Below the pieces are notes generated by a model. That model was given only the letters and a program-made list of their open reading frames with translations, made no database searches and was not told the DNA's origin. From the NCBI GenBank assembly GCA_963839925.1, contig CAWIWV010000001.1, positions 1-64,000 on the forward strand: a stretch of 64,000 nt of DNA, given 5' to 3'. Positions 7,994-17,476 of this stretch are shown here, piece by piece. Numbering within the stretch: the first letter of the stretch is position 1; every line of letters starts with the position of its first letter. The DNA is from Bog-756 sp963839925 (GTDB lineage: Bacteria; Actinomycetota; Acidimicrobiia; Acidimicrobiales; RAAP-2). The position numbers and the translations under genes were made by a program.

Positions 7994-9031
7994 GTGTCGA
8001 GTGAACCGTCCCCCCAACCGTCGCGACGCCCCACCGGGGCGGGGTTCCCGGCGACCCGTCTTCGACGCCTTCGGGGGAGCGCGGCCATGAGGAGACTGGT
8101 GGCGGAGACACGGCTCAGTGTCGATGACCTGGTTGCGCCGTTGTTCGTCGCCGACGGGATCGAAGAGCCGCGCCCGATCCCGTCGCTGCCCGGGGTGGTC
8201 CAGCACACCGTCGAGTCGCTGGTGCTCGAAGTGAAGCGACTCGGAGCGCTCGGCGTGCCCGGGGTCATCGTGTTCGGTCTTCCCCGTCCCGAGGACAAGG
8301 ACCCGACCGGCTCGGCGGCGCTCCTCTCCGACGGGATCACCCAACGTGCCCTCACCTCGCTTCGGGACGCGGTCGGCGACTCGATGGTGGTGATGGCGGA
8401 CTGCTGTCTCGATGAGTTCACCGACCATGGTCATTGCGGGGTGGTGGACCTGGCGACCGGAGACGTCGACAACGACGCCACCCTTCCCCTCTACGCCGAG
8501 CTCGCGGTCTCCCAGGCGGCCGCGGGTGCGGACGTGATCGCACCGAGCGGCATGATGGACGGGCAGGTGGGCGCCATCCGCTCCGCGCTCGATGGAAGCG
8601 GGTTCCAGCGCAACGCGATCCTCGCGTACGCGGCCAAGTACGCCTCTGCCCTCTACGGACCGTTCCGTGACGCCGCCCAGGTGGTCATCACCGACGGGGG
8701 CGACCGGAAGGGCTACCAGCAGGACCCGGGCAACCGGCGGGAGGCGTTGGCGGAGGTCGCCCTCGACGTGGCGGAAGGTGCGGACATGGTGATGGTGAAG
8801 CCGGCCCTCACCTGCCTCGACGTGGTCGCCGCCGTCCGCAGCGCGTACGACCTCCCTGTCGCCGCCTACCACGTGAGTGGCGAGTACGCGATGGTCAAGG
8901 CGGCGGACGCGAACGGTTGGCTCGACGGAACCGCGGTCGCGCTCGAGCAACTCACGTCGATCAAGCGGGCCGGCGCCGACTTCGTGCTGACCTACTTCGC
9001 CGCCGAAGTTGCCGAGGTACTTGGTGCCTGA
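7994..9031 (+). CDS. hemB: Porphobilinogen synthase (delta-aminolevulinic acid dehydratase)
   Basis: Condenses two ALA molecules to porphobilinogen. 345 residues. The Schiff-base lysines are Lys215 (A-K-Y-A-S-A-L-Y-G-P-F-R) and Lys269 (M-V-K-P-A-L). The metal-site segment reads A-D-C-C-L-D-E-F-T-D-H-G-H-C-G. Aligned with the E. coli zinc triad Cys120/122/130 it has Cys138, Asp140 and Cys148, so one zinc cysteine is replaced by Asp, a mixed type also known in other actinobacteria. GTG start 7994 lies 36 bp after hemD, with a candidate -10 box in the gap. The stop overlaps the hemL start. Confidence 0.95.
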   Translation: MSSEPSPQPSRRPTGAGFPATRLRRLRGSAAMRRLVAETRLSVDDLVAPLFVADGIEEPRPIPSLPGVVQHTVESLVLEVKRLGALGVPGVIVFGLPRPEDKDPTGSAALLSDGITQRALTSLRDAVGDSMVVMADCCLDEFTDHGHCGVVDLATGDVDNDATLPLYAELAVSQAAAGADVIAPSGMMDGQVGAIRSALDGSGFQRNAILAYAAKYASALYGPFRDAAQVVITDGGDRKGYQQDPGNRREALAEVALDVAEGADMVMVKPALTCLDVVAAVRSAYDLPVAAYHVSGEYAMVKAADANGWLDGTAVALEQLTSIKRAGADFVLTYFAAEVAEVLGA

Positions 9032-10344
9032 GCACGAAGTGTCGGAGTCGCTGTTCGATCGCGCCCGTGCCGTGATCCCCGGCGGCGTGAACTCACCGGT
9101 TCGCTCGTTCCGTTCGGTCGGAGGCCATCCGTACTTCGTCGCGCGCGGCGAGGGCGCATACGTCTGGGACGCGGACGGCAACCAGTTGCTCGACTACGTG
9201 CAGTCCTATGGGGCGTCGATCCTCGGTCACGCACACCCGGCGGTGGTGGCGGCGGTCGCGGAGGCGGCGTCGAAGGGGACCACGTTCGGCGCGCCCACCG
9301 AGGGCGAGGTTCTGCTGGCCGAGGCCATCTGCGCGCGGGTGGAGGGATGCGAGCAGGTGCGGCTGGTGTCGTCGGGGACCGAGGCTGCGATGAGCGCCAT
9401 CCGGGTCGCGCGGGGTTTCACCGGGCGGTCGCGGATCGTGAAGTTCGACGGCTGTTACCACGGCCACTCGGATGCGTTGCTCGCCGGCGGTGGCAGCGGG
9501 GTGGCCACCCTCGGCCTACCGGATTCGGCAGGTGTCCCCGAGGGTGCCGTCGCCGAGACGGTCGTGGTTCCCTACAACCAGGTTCCCGAGCTGGACGAGC
9601 GGGTGGCATGCGTCATCATCGAGCCGGTGGCGGCCAACATGGGACTGGTTCCCCCGGCCGACGGATTCCTCGGCGGGCTGCGCCGCGGCGTGCGACGCGG
9701 TCGGCGCCCTGTTGATCTTCGACGAGGTCATCACCGGCTTCCGCTTGGGCCCAGGAGGCGCGTCGGGTCGGTCGGGGGTGCGGCCGGATCTCTGGTGCTT
9801 CGGCAAGGTCATCGGCGGCGGCCTGCCGGTCGGGGCGTTCGGTGGACGGGCGGACGTGCTTGCGGTCCTTGCGCCCGAGGGTCCCGTCTACCAGGCCGGA
9901 ACCCTGTCGGGGAACCCGCTTGCCACCGCTGCCGGCCGGGTCGTCCTCGAGACGATGGACGACGCCCCGTACGCCGCGCTCGCCGATCGGGTGGCCGGTT
10001 TCGGAACCGCCTTCTGCGAGGTGCTGTGCGACGCGCTGGTAAAGGCCGGGACGAGCGACCAGGACGGTCGGCAGCTCGAAGCAGTCGTTCCGGTGGTCGG
10101 GCCGTTGCTCGGGCTCTTCTTCGTGCCGGTGGGCTCGGGACCGGTGGTCGACTACGAAGGTGCCAAGGCGTCCGCCGCGACCGGTCTGTACACCCGACTG
10201 TTCCACTCGATGCTGGAGCGCGGCGTTGCCCTCGCGCCCGGTGCCTATGAGGTCGCATTTCCCTCGATGGCCCACGGAGCGGCCGAGTTGGAGCGCACCC
10301 TCGAGGTGGCGGCGGACGCGATCATGGACGTGGTGGAGAGCTGA
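9024..10344 (+). CDS. hemL: Glutamate-1-semialdehyde 2,1-aminomutase, frameshifted
   Basis: PLP-dependent conversion of glutamate-1-semialdehyde to ALA. Clear motifs: P-G-G-V-N-S-P-V-R-S-F near the start, V-S-S-G-T-E-A-A-M-S-A-I-R, G-C-Y-H-G-H-S-D, D-E-V-I-T-G-F-R, and the PLP lysine (about residue 261) in F-G-K-V-I-G-G-G-L-P-V-G. The first part runs in one frame to L-R (codon 9681-9683) and continues from A-A-C-D-A-V-G-A in the +1 frame, so one base around 9684 in CGCCGCGG seems extra. Removing it restores a normal protein of about 439 residues. GTG 9024 overlaps the hemB stop and has GAGG 6 nt upstream. The 3' end overlaps the convergent AftD-like gene by 23 bp. Confidence 0.9.
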
Positions 10345-13300
10345 TTCGCCGGCGGCGACGCTCGAACCACCACATGCCGGCAGCCAGTAAAACCATCACC
10401 AACCCGAACACCAGAGCCTTCCGCCGCTCGCCGACCGTCGGCAGGTAGGTGGTCACCACGGCAGATCGCCGGTTCGGAGCGATGATCCAACCGTTACGCA
10501 TCCCGTCCATGGCGACATGGGTGGTGCCACTCGGACTCGTCCACATCGACGAGTAGCCCTCGGTCCACGCGACCAGCCGATCGGTCGTTCGCGAACCGGA
10601 CAGCGGCGTCCCGACGACCACGACGTGGGGAGGAGGCGCGGTGGAACGCGCGCTCACCCCCGCGTATTGCTCGATTGCAGTGCCTCCTCCGGTGGGGGCG
10701 TCCGCATACAGGAAGAGTCGGATCGTCTTGGTCCCGCCGTCCGGGGTCACGATCATGTTCGTCGACTGCCAGCCGCTCTTCGACGACAGCGGAGGAGTGG
10801 GGGCGCACCGGTCGATGGGCGCCTCCCAGAGGCACAAGCGCGGCACTGAGCCCGCGACCGAGCGTGCGTCGAGACGAAGGTCGATCGGGCCGCGCTTCCA
10901 AGCGAGGTCGGTTGATTCGCAGGCGGAGTCGATCGATGCCTCGAGCTGGAGTGCGGCCTGTCCGTTCGGTCCCGTATGCGCAAGGACGCTGCCCCCGAAG
11001 GTGTCCCCGGCGCCGACCGGCAGCGCGTCGTGACAGTTCCCGACGCGGCTGAGAGGACCGTCGTGAAAGTCTCCGTTGGCAAGAAGGGAGGTGCCGAGCG
11101 TCTCGCTGAGCTGCACCTCGACTCGGTGGTTCGGCCCAGGCGTGATCCGGGTGGAGAGGTTGGCTGCCTCTGCAGCGGGACCGAGCGCGATCGACCGGAC
11201 GCTGTAACGCCACGCCTCTGGGAGCTGGAGCCGGGTGGTGAGCGTGTGCGATTCGACCGTCCAGTTGGCCGGATCGGGGGGGTAGGCGACGAGGGCGTGC
11301 CCGGGTCGAGCCGGCGAGGTGACGAGCGCGGTCCGGGTCGGCAGCGCGGCGAGGGCCGCCAAGTTGGGCGCGGACTGGGTCGTCGTCGCGTAGCTGGTCG
11401 GAGGTTGGTCGAAAGCCGGCCGGAGGCGGAAGAACGACAGGGGACCGTCCGTGTGGATCCGGGTCATCTCCGGGTCCGCTTCGAGCGAGTGGAGCAATGT
11501 CGCCGGAGAGACGATGTTCCTCTTCGGAAAGCTCGCGTCGATGTCGCCTCGAACCAGGACGATCGGCGTGCCGATGGCGGCGAGATCCTGGGCCGCCAGG
11601 TCCCAACGCCGATGGTCGAGGGCCTGCGCCTCGAGTGCGACGGCACTGACCAGCTCGGGCGAGGCGGCGTCGTAACCTTGCGCGGCCGGGACGACGACAT
11701 GGCGGGTGAACAGATCCGGAATGAACCCGTCGTTCCCGTAGTACCAGTCGTAGGGCATCTGGTAGAAGTCGTCGGGAGGCAGGACGAGCATCGCTCCTGA
11801 GGGTGCCGACGTCGAGTTCAGGTAGTTGGCGCTGGCGTTCCAGTAGCCGGGCACGGTCACGTGCGCCGAAGGAAAGCCGTGCTGTGCGCCGAGGACCACC
11901 CCACCGGTGAGGAGTGGGAAGCCGGCGGCAAGCGCGACCACGACCGCGAGACAGGACGCGGCTGCCCACGCGGGGATGCGACGCAGGGACTTCGCCGGGC
12001 GGTCCTGCGCACCGGACGTCGTCTGCTGTGCCCGGCGATCTGCCAGACGGTCGATGAGGATGCCCACGAGTAGCGCGAACCCGAGCCCGACCGCGATGAG
12101 GAATCGCCCCGGTTCGCGCAGAAGCCAACCGTGGGGAAGGTGGTAGAGCGGATCGAAGAGCAGACTGCCCGGCGGGTTGGTTCCGGTCGCCAACAGGATC
12201 ACCAGCAACGCCCCGATGGCAATGGCCGCCCCGAGCCGTTCCATGGCTCGACCTCGCTTGTCCGCGGGAGTCGGCATGACCAAGCCGAACAGGGCGAGGA
12301 GCGGGACGAACGCCCGAACCAGCATCAAGGGCAGTTCGGCGAAGAAGTGGGCGTAGGGGAAGTACTCGGCGAACTGCCAACCCCAGGCGGTGTTCAGCCA
12401 GAGACCGTTTGCCAAGTTCGACCGCGCCTCGGTGAAGGCCCACGACGAGAGCGTCGAGAGGTTCCCGGTGGCGACGTTGACCAGTGCCGCCTGGCTCGGG
12501 ATGAGCCAGTACGCAGAAGCGGCAAGCGCGAGCGCCACGCCGATCCAGCCGCCTCGGAGTGACTGTCCGGCTGCACGGGTGCCGAAACCCACCCACACCA
12601 GAAGCGGACTCACCGCGGTGACCACGACGATCATGGCGACCAGCGGCGGGTTCGAATAGGCGAAGCCGAGCAGCGGAGCAGAAGCGACGAACACCACGGC
12701 GACCTGCCAGGTGCGAAGGTTGCCGCGACCGTAGGAGACGACCGTGGCGGGCAGTGCCGCGAGCAGCAGCATGCCTGCCAGGTACACGTCGTTGATGCCG
12801 ACCTGAGTCAGGGTGATGGGATTGAAGAAGGAGAGCAGTGCGACCACTGCGCCCGCTTTCGGCGTGAGTCCCACACTTCGGGCGAAGGCGCCCGCAGCAA
12901 CCATGATCCCGGCGACCAGCAGCGAGATCCAGATCCGCTGTGCCAGTGCGCCGGTTCCACCCGCTCGGTGGACGAGGTAATCCAGCAGCGCGAACGGCGC
13001 CATTCCCTGATTGGCCTGTGCGCCGCCGAGGTTGTTTCCGGACCAGCCGTAGTCCGCAAAGATCCTGCCGATCCAGGCGGTCCCGATCGGTGGGGCGATG
13101 TCGCCGCTGGCGATGAGGGTGCCGGCGCGAAACCATGTCTGGACCACCACTCCCCCGAAGAGACCCAGCCCCGCGAGTGTCCATCGCCACCGAAGTTGGA
13201 GGCTCGTGCCGGCAACCGTCGCGACCTGCTCGTACGGCTCGGTCGGCTCGGTCGGCACCCGCGGCCTTCCCGCCACGACCATGACCGCGGCGATCAGCAG

Positions 13301-13495
13301 TGCGGAGAACCCGAAGCCGGCAAGGAAGCCTTGGGGGGAGCCCGCCGGGAGCAACTCGGCGACCACGATGGCGCCCAGCCCGGCGCCGGCCAGTGCTCGG
13401 CGCGACCGATCAGAGGTCGCGACGGCCCCGGAGGCAGGCTGCGGCCTCGTCGAAGCGGGAGACTCGTGGTGCCGTCGGGGGCTCAGGACGGCCAC
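10322..13495 (-). CDS. Giant GT-C membrane glycosyltransferase, AftD/DUF3367-like
   Basis: About 1057 residues (1081 if an ATG at 13567 is used, which would overlap the upstream gene by 62 bp). The N-terminal ~550 residues contain a dozen or so hydrophobic segments. An Asp in A-S-G-D-I-A-P-P in the first large loop, G-I-N-D-V-Y and L-R-E-P-G-R-F recall AftD-type (DUF3367) arabinofuranosyltransferases. A large extracytoplasmic region follows (about 580-1030), then a last membrane helix and a Arg-rich cytoplasmic tail. Such enzymes transfer sugars from polyprenyl-phosphate donors outside the membrane. Donor and acceptor are unknown here; arabinan itself is not established for this lineage. GTG 13495 lies 10 bp after the GT2 gene; all four minus-strand genes look like one operon. 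Confidence 0.75.
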   Translation of the reverse strand: MAVLSPRRHHESPASTRPQPASGAVATSDRSRRALAGAGLGAIVVAELLPAGSPQGFLAGFGFSALLIAAVMVVAGRPRVPTEPTEPYEQVATVAGTSLQLRWRWTLAGLGLFGGVVVQTWFRAGTLIASGDIAPPIGTAWIGRIFADYGWSGNNLGGAQANQGMAPFALLDYLVHRAGGTGALAQRIWISLLVAGIMVAAGAFARSVGLTPKAGAVVALLSFFNPITLTQVGINDVYLAGMLLLAALPATVVSYGRGNLRTWQVAVVFVASAPLLGFAYSNPPLVAMIVVVTAVSPLLVWVGFGTRAAGQSLRGGWIGVALALAASAYWLIPSQAALVNVATGNLSTLSSWAFTEARSNLANGLWLNTAWGWQFAEYFPYAHFFAELPLMLVRAFVPLLALFGLVMPTPADKRGRAMERLGAAIAIGALLVILLATGTNPPGSLLFDPLYHLPHGWLLREPGRFLIAVGLGFALLVGILIDRLADRRAQQTTSGAQDRPAKSLRRIPAWAAASCLAVVVALAAGFPLLTGGVVLGAQHGFPSAHVTVPGYWNASANYLNSTSAPSGAMLVLPPDDFYQMPYDWYYGNDGFIPDLFTRHVVVPAAQGYDAASPELVSAVALEAQALDHRRWDLAAQDLAAIGTPIVLVRGDIDASFPKRNIVSPATLLHSLEADPEMTRIHTDGPLSFFRLRPAFDQPPTSYATTTQSAPNLAALAALPTRTALVTSPARPGHALVAYPPDPANWTVESHTLTTRLQLPEAWRYSVRSIALGPAAEAANLSTRITPGPNHRVEVQLSETLGTSLLANGDFHDGPLSRVGNCHDALPVGAGDTFGGSVLAHTGPNGQAALQLEASIDSACESTDLAWKRGPIDLRLDARSVAGSVPRLCLWEAPIDRCAPTPPLSSKSGWQSTNMIVTPDGGTKTIRLFLYADAPTGGGTAIEQYAGVSARSTAPPPHVVVVGTPLSGSRTTDRLVAWTEGYSSMWTSPSGTTHVAMDGMRNGWIIAPNRRSAVVTTYLPTVGERRKALVFGLVMVLLAAGMWWFERRRRRISSPPRP

Positions 13496-13505
13496 AACAC
13501 CGCGC

Positions 13506-14330
13506 CTACGATCCGGTCTTCGGCGCGCCGACCGGAAACGCGCCGGCGCGCCGGAGTCGCTTGGCACCCAGCGCGCCGAGCACCGCGGTCGCCTCGCCGA
13601 CCTTCAGCGCGACGAGTCCGATCCCGAGGGGTCGCACGAGGGCGCCCGGCTGTCGCAGCCACGGCCTCCGCGAGAACAGACTCCGGCCCGCAGACTTGTG
13701 CTTCGCGAAGAACAGGGCGACACCGTCGGCGTAGTAGGCCTTCTTCCGACACGCATCGAGGAACCTGACCCGACCCTCGTCGTGGAGGATGACCGGCTCG
13801 ATACGGACCCGGGTGCCGAGGCTCGCCGTCCGCATGCCCAGATCCCAGTCCTCTCCTCCGGTCATCGCCTCGTCGAATCCGCCCGCGACGTCGTATGCCA
13901 CCCTCGAGTAGAAGCGCGCCGCCTCGATCGCATCGCTTCCTTCGTAGAACGTCCGCTCGTAGGCGCGCACCGCCGCCCAGTACCCTTCGCCGACCGTTCG
14001 CTCAGGTGCGACGACGGCAACCGCACCGGACTCGATTTCGCGGACGGCGTCGCGGACCACGTCCGGTGCGAGGATCATGTCGGAGTCGATGAAGCCGAGC
14101 ACCGGAGCGTCGGTTGCTGCCGCGCCGATGTTCCGTTGCGCCGATCGCTCGGGACCACCCTGCAGCACGAGGTCGGACAGTTCCTCGGCAATCGTCACCG
14201 TGTCATCGGTCGATCCGTTGTCGACGACGACGACCGTTACGGTGGCCGACTGATTCCTGATCGATTCGAGGCACGACCGCAGCGTTCTCGCCGAGTTGCG
14301 AGTCGGGACGATGATGGCGGCGGACAGCAC
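13506..14330 (-). CDS. Glycosyltransferase family 2
   Basis: 274-residue GT-A enzyme that uses a nucleotide-sugar or polyprenyl-phosphate acceptor; the exact substrate is unknown. Seen: A-I-I-V-P-T-R-N (residues 5-12), V-V-D-N-G-S-T-D-D-T (35-44), the metal-binding D-S-D at 82-84 in G-F-I-D-S-D-M, and G-G-E-D-W-D-L-G-M, which carries the catalytic E-D. A weakly hydrophobic segment lies near the C-terminus (G-I-G-L-V-A-L-K-V-G), possibly for membrane contact. It starts 3 bp after the GT4 stop and is followed closely by the AftD-like gene. Confidence 0.85.
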   Translation of the reverse strand: MLSAAIIVPTRNSARTLRSCLESIRNQSATVTVVVVDNGSTDDTVTIAEELSDLVLQGGPERSAQRNIGAAATDAPVLGFIDSDMILAPDVVRDAVREIESGAVAVVAPERTVGEGYWAAVRAYERTFYEGSDAIEAARFYSRVAYDVAGGFDEAMTGGEDWDLGMRTASLGTRVRIEPVILHDEGRVRFLDACRKKAYYADGVALFFAKHKSAGRSLFSRRPWLRQPGALVRPLGIGLVALKVGEATAVLGALGAKRLRRAGAFPVGAPKTGS

Positions 14331-14333
14331 CGG

Positions 14334-15413
14334 CTAGGGGACCGGCGTCGGCGCACTCGGAGCGGCCGCGAGGACCCCGTCGGCGACGGCGTCCCACGAG
14401 GTGACACCGCGCGGGGCGACGCTGAACGATCGGGACAGCAGGTTCGGCGTCTCTTCGACGATCCGGGAGGCCAATGAGCGCGGAGTGGGCGCCACCAGGA
14501 GTCCCCCCGATGCGGGTATGGAGTCGCGGAGGCCGGGTACGTCGTAGCCGATGCTCGGTGTGCCGACCGACGCGGCTTCGGTGACGACGAGCCCCCATCC
14601 TTCTCGGACCGACGTCACCAGCAGCGCGTGTGCCCGAGACATCAGCCGCAACTTGTCGGCGTCCGAGGCGTAGCCGAAGAACTCGACGTTCTCCTGCGGT
14701 CTGCGGCGGATGCGTCGGTCCATCGGACCTGTTCCGATGACCCAGAGTCGGGCGTCGGGAAGCGATCGCCTTGCGATGTCGAACGCACGCAGCGCGTCTT
14801 CCGGCCGCTTGTTCGACGAGAGCCGTCCGACGAAGGCGAAGGTGGGTGCCTCCTCCTTGGTCGGACGGGGGGCCGGTGGTGGCTGTTGACGGAATCCCGG
14901 AGCGACCACAACCAGGTTGCGGAGGCCGTACTGCTCGAGCGACTCTCGGCTCGACTCCGACAAGGTCACCGTCGGGACGTCCCGGTAGTCGGAGAGCCAG
15001 TGCCGTTCGAGCCAGAACCGACCGACCAGCGCGACCGGCAGTGCGGTCTCGTGGAACCAGACCTCCCTGGCCACTTGGTGGATGACCGCAAGGACCGGGA
15101 CATCGGTGATCCAGTTCGGGCACCCGAACGGACGGGTGTTCACTTCGTCGACGACGAGGTCGAAGTTGCCCCGACCCTCTGTCTCCCAGAAGGCACGAGC
15201 TTCGCGGTAGACGCCGTGGGTGCTTCCCCGCCGAACCACCCGGTACCCCTGCGCGGCCAGCTCCCGTTCGGGCCTGTCGGCTACCGAACTGCAGAACAGG
15301 GTCACCTGGTGGCCCCGCTTCACCCACTCGTGGGCGACATGATCGGTGTAGACCTCGGCGCCTCCGGCCAACGGATGGTCCAGATCCCGCCAGTTGTAGA
15401 TCAGGATCCGCAT
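14334..15413 (-). CDS. Glycosyltransferase family 4
   Basis: 359-residue GT-B glycosyltransferase. The N-terminal domain begins M-R-I-L-I-Y-N-W-R-D and has the acceptor-side G-G-A-E-V-Y-T loop. The C-terminal domain carries F-V-G-R-L-S-S-N-K-R-P-E-D and the E-x7-E motif in R-E-G-W-G-L-V-V-T-E-A, then G-T-P-S-I-G-Y-D-V-P-G-L. The frame is open further upstream, but the ATG at 15413 overlaps the previous stop as ATGA and starts right at the Rossmann strand, so it is the start. It probably adds a sugar to a lipid-linked or cell-surface glycan; specificity unknown. Confidence 0.87.
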   Translation of the reverse strand: MRILIYNWRDLDHPLAGGAEVYTDHVAHEWVKRGHQVTLFCSSVADRPERELAAQGYRVVRRGSTHGVYREARAFWETEGRGNFDLVVDEVNTRPFGCPNWITDVPVLAVIHQVAREVWFHETALPVALVGRFWLERHWLSDYRDVPTVTLSESSRESLEQYGLRNLVVVAPGFRQQPPPAPRPTKEEAPTFAFVGRLSSNKRPEDALRAFDIARRSLPDARLWVIGTGPMDRRIRRRPQENVEFFGYASDADKLRLMSRAHALLVTSVREGWGLVVTEAASVGTPSIGYDVPGLRDSIPASGGLLVAPTPRSLASRIVEETPNLLSRSFSVAPRGVTSWDAVADGVLAAAPSAPTPVP

Positions 15414-17476
15414 CAGATCGACTGTTCTTGGAGCTGCTGGACGGGCTGAGGTGGCGATGGCGGTGTCTGGTCGTAGAAGCGGAGAATCCGGAGTCGGTAG
15501 AAGATGGCGAGGGTGTCCTGGATCATGCCTCGCACCGCCCGGGGGGAGATCGTGCTGGTGAATCGCTGTTCGATGACCACCGGCGCCTCGACGAAACGTC
15601 GGTAGCCGAGGTGCCGGGCGACCACCAACAGCTCGAGGTCGAAGGCGAATCGCTTCTCGACCATCCGTGGGACGACCGCCAGCATGGTCTCGCGGCGGAT
15701 GAGCTTGAGCCCGGTCTGGCTGTCGCGGACGGGGAGGCGGAAGAGCAGTCCCGTCATCGCCTGGTACACGATCGAGTAGAGGTGTCGCAGCGGGGGGTAG
15801 ATCACTTCGGAGTCCGGGTGCCGTTTGCTTCCCAACACCACGTCGGGGTTGGTGCTCTCGGTCAGCGCGATGAGGCCCGGGATCAGGCGGGCCGGGAGAT
15901 CTCCGTCGGCGTCGATGAACCCCACGTAGGTTCCCTGCGCTTCGGCCATACCCACCCGGAGGGCGGTTCCCTTGCCCTGGTTGTCCGGCAGCGAGATCAA
16001 CCGGACCCGCTCGTCGCCCTGACTGGCGACCGCCAGCTGGCTGCCGTCGGTGCTCCCATCCGACACGGCGATCACCTCGAACGACTTGCCGGTCGTGTCC
16101 AGCACGTCGATCACCGCCTTCAGATGCGGCCCGAACCGGGCACCCGGGTTGTAGAACGGCACGATGAAGCTCAGGTCGCAACCGTCCGGACGGGCGTCAG
16201 AGGCCCCGGACCCGACCACTGGCTCTCCGTCGGCGTCGCTCGACCAGAGCACCCCGGCGACCGAGATGGCCAGCACGATCAGGCTGGTCACCAGCATCAC
16301 GTCGGCGACCTCGGTCATGGTCCGATGGAAGAGATAGATCCCCACGACGGCAACGGCCGCTCCCAACCAGCTGAGTTGGGCGAACGCCGACCCTCTCGCC
16401 AGATGGAAGTAGGTGAACAGGCCGATGACCCCGAGCACCGCCGCCTCGGTCGCGAGGATGCCGACCGTGCTCGCCGAGCCGGTGAACCCACTGCCGAACA
16501 GAATGTGTACGAGAGCACCGGGAAGCAACACGATGGTTCCGGCGACGAGGATGCCCATCAACACCACGACACCCGTCGACTGGATGAGCAGCAACCGAGC
16601 CTGCGGCCCCCGTCCGCGGCTGGCTGCGAACCGTGGGAACACCAGCATCACGAACGCGGCCGGAGCGAAGAGCGCGATCCGGCTGCCGGTCGCGGCAGCC
16701 GCGTACAACCCGGCCTGATGGGCGTCCAACAGGTGACGGACGAGGAAGGTGTCCGCGCCGGCGAGGACCCAGTAGCCGGCGACCGCGATCAGGATGGGCG
16801 CGCCCTCGCCCGCAGGCACCACCCGCGAGGCCAGGGGAGTGGCGGGGCCGAACGATGCCCGAAGCGTCCAGGCCACGATGGCGAACGTGACCACCGCGCC
16901 GAGCGTGCTGGCCAGCATGGCCCCGGTCACGCCGAGCCCTGCCTCCACCAGCACCGCGCCGAAGAGCAGCCGCGCCCCGGCGCCGACCAGCAGCGCCACC
17001 GCGACCGGAGTGAACCGGAGCCGCCCGATGAGCACGCCTTGGAGCACCGCGGCCCCCGCGGTCGGTGGCAGGAAGAATGCCAACATGAGCACGGGCACCG
17101 GCGAGCCCAGGTGGAGGAAGTCGGCCATCAGGGGGCTGAGCACCCCCAGGATGACCATCCCGACCACGCCCACCATGGTCCCCTTCACGGTGACCTGGCG
17201 AACCGATGCAGGCTCGTCGCCTCTGAGCGCAACCGCCCGGGTGACCGCCGCCTGAATGCCGGTCAGTGGCACGCTGAGGACGAGCAGGACCGTCAACAGG
17301 GCGCCGAGCGCGCCGTAGCGGTCCGGACCGAGCAACCTGCTGACGACGACATGAAAGACGAACGTGGACAGGCCGACGATGGCGTAGGCGACGAGGAACG
17401 TCAGGCCGCCACCTCCCGCCAGTTCGGCGAGCGGGATCCTCGAGCCTGGCGACGTGGGCTCGTCGGGCGGGCTCAT
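15413..17476 (-). CDS. Polysaccharide flippase fused to a GT2 (polyprenyl-phosphate sugar synthase-like)
   Basis: A 687-residue two-domain protein. Residues about 20-420 hold some 12-14 hydrophobic helices with the Wzx/MATE-like flippase pattern (V-V-S-R-L-L-G-P-D-R-Y-G at about 45-56). After a short polar linker (about 410-432), residues 433-660 form a complete GT2 domain: L-S-F-I-V-P-F-Y-N-P-G, A-V-S-D-G-S-T-D-G-S, G-F-I-D-A-D-G-D-L-P and R-D-S-Q-T-G-L-K. The last two resemble dolichyl/polyprenyl-phosphate glucose or mannose synthases. The flippase and the enzyme that could make its lipid-linked substrate are thus one chain. First gene of the minus-strand glycan operon; coupled to the GT4 by ATGA. 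Confidence 0.85.
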   Translation of the reverse strand: MSPPDEPTSPGSRIPLAELAGGGGLTFLVAYAIVGLSTFVFHVVVSRLLGPDRYGALGALLTVLLVLSVPLTGIQAAVTRAVALRGDEPASVRQVTVKGTMVGVVGMVILGVLSPLMADFLHLGSPVPVLMLAFFLPPTAGAAVLQGVLIGRLRFTPVAVALLVGAGARLLFGAVLVEAGLGVTGAMLASTLGAVVTFAIVAWTLRASFGPATPLASRVVPAGEGAPILIAVAGYWVLAGADTFLVRHLLDAHQAGLYAAAATGSRIALFAPAAFVMLVFPRFAASRGRGPQARLLLIQSTGVVVLMGILVAGTIVLLPGALVHILFGSGFTGSASTVGILATEAAVLGVIGLFTYFHLARGSAFAQLSWLGAAVAVVGIYLFHRTMTEVADVMLVTSLIVLAISVAGVLWSSDADGEPVVGSGASDARPDGCDLSFIVPFYNPGARFGPHLKAVIDVLDTTGKSFEVIAVSDGSTDGSQLAVASQGDERVRLISLPDNQGKGTALRVGMAEAQGTYVGFIDADGDLPARLIPGLIALTESTNPDVVLGSKRHPDSEVIYPPLRHLYSIVYQAMTGLLFRLPVRDSQTGLKLIRRETMLAVVPRMVEKRFAFDLELLVVARHLGYRRFVEAPVVIEQRFTSTISPRAVRGMIQDTLAIFYRLRILRFYDQTPPSPPQPVQQLQEQSI

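Noticed and set aside
6749..9181. Very long open frame (over 800 codons) antisense to cobA-hemD-hemB
   Set aside because: It mirrors third-position GC of the real genes, has Arg/Gly/Asp-rich low-complexity translation and no recognisable motif, while the plus strand holds clear tetrapyrrole enzymes.
10494..13190. Long alternative frame on the same strand inside the AftD-like gene
   Set aside because: Arg-rich, no membrane helices; the other frame has regular hydrophobic segments and family motifs.
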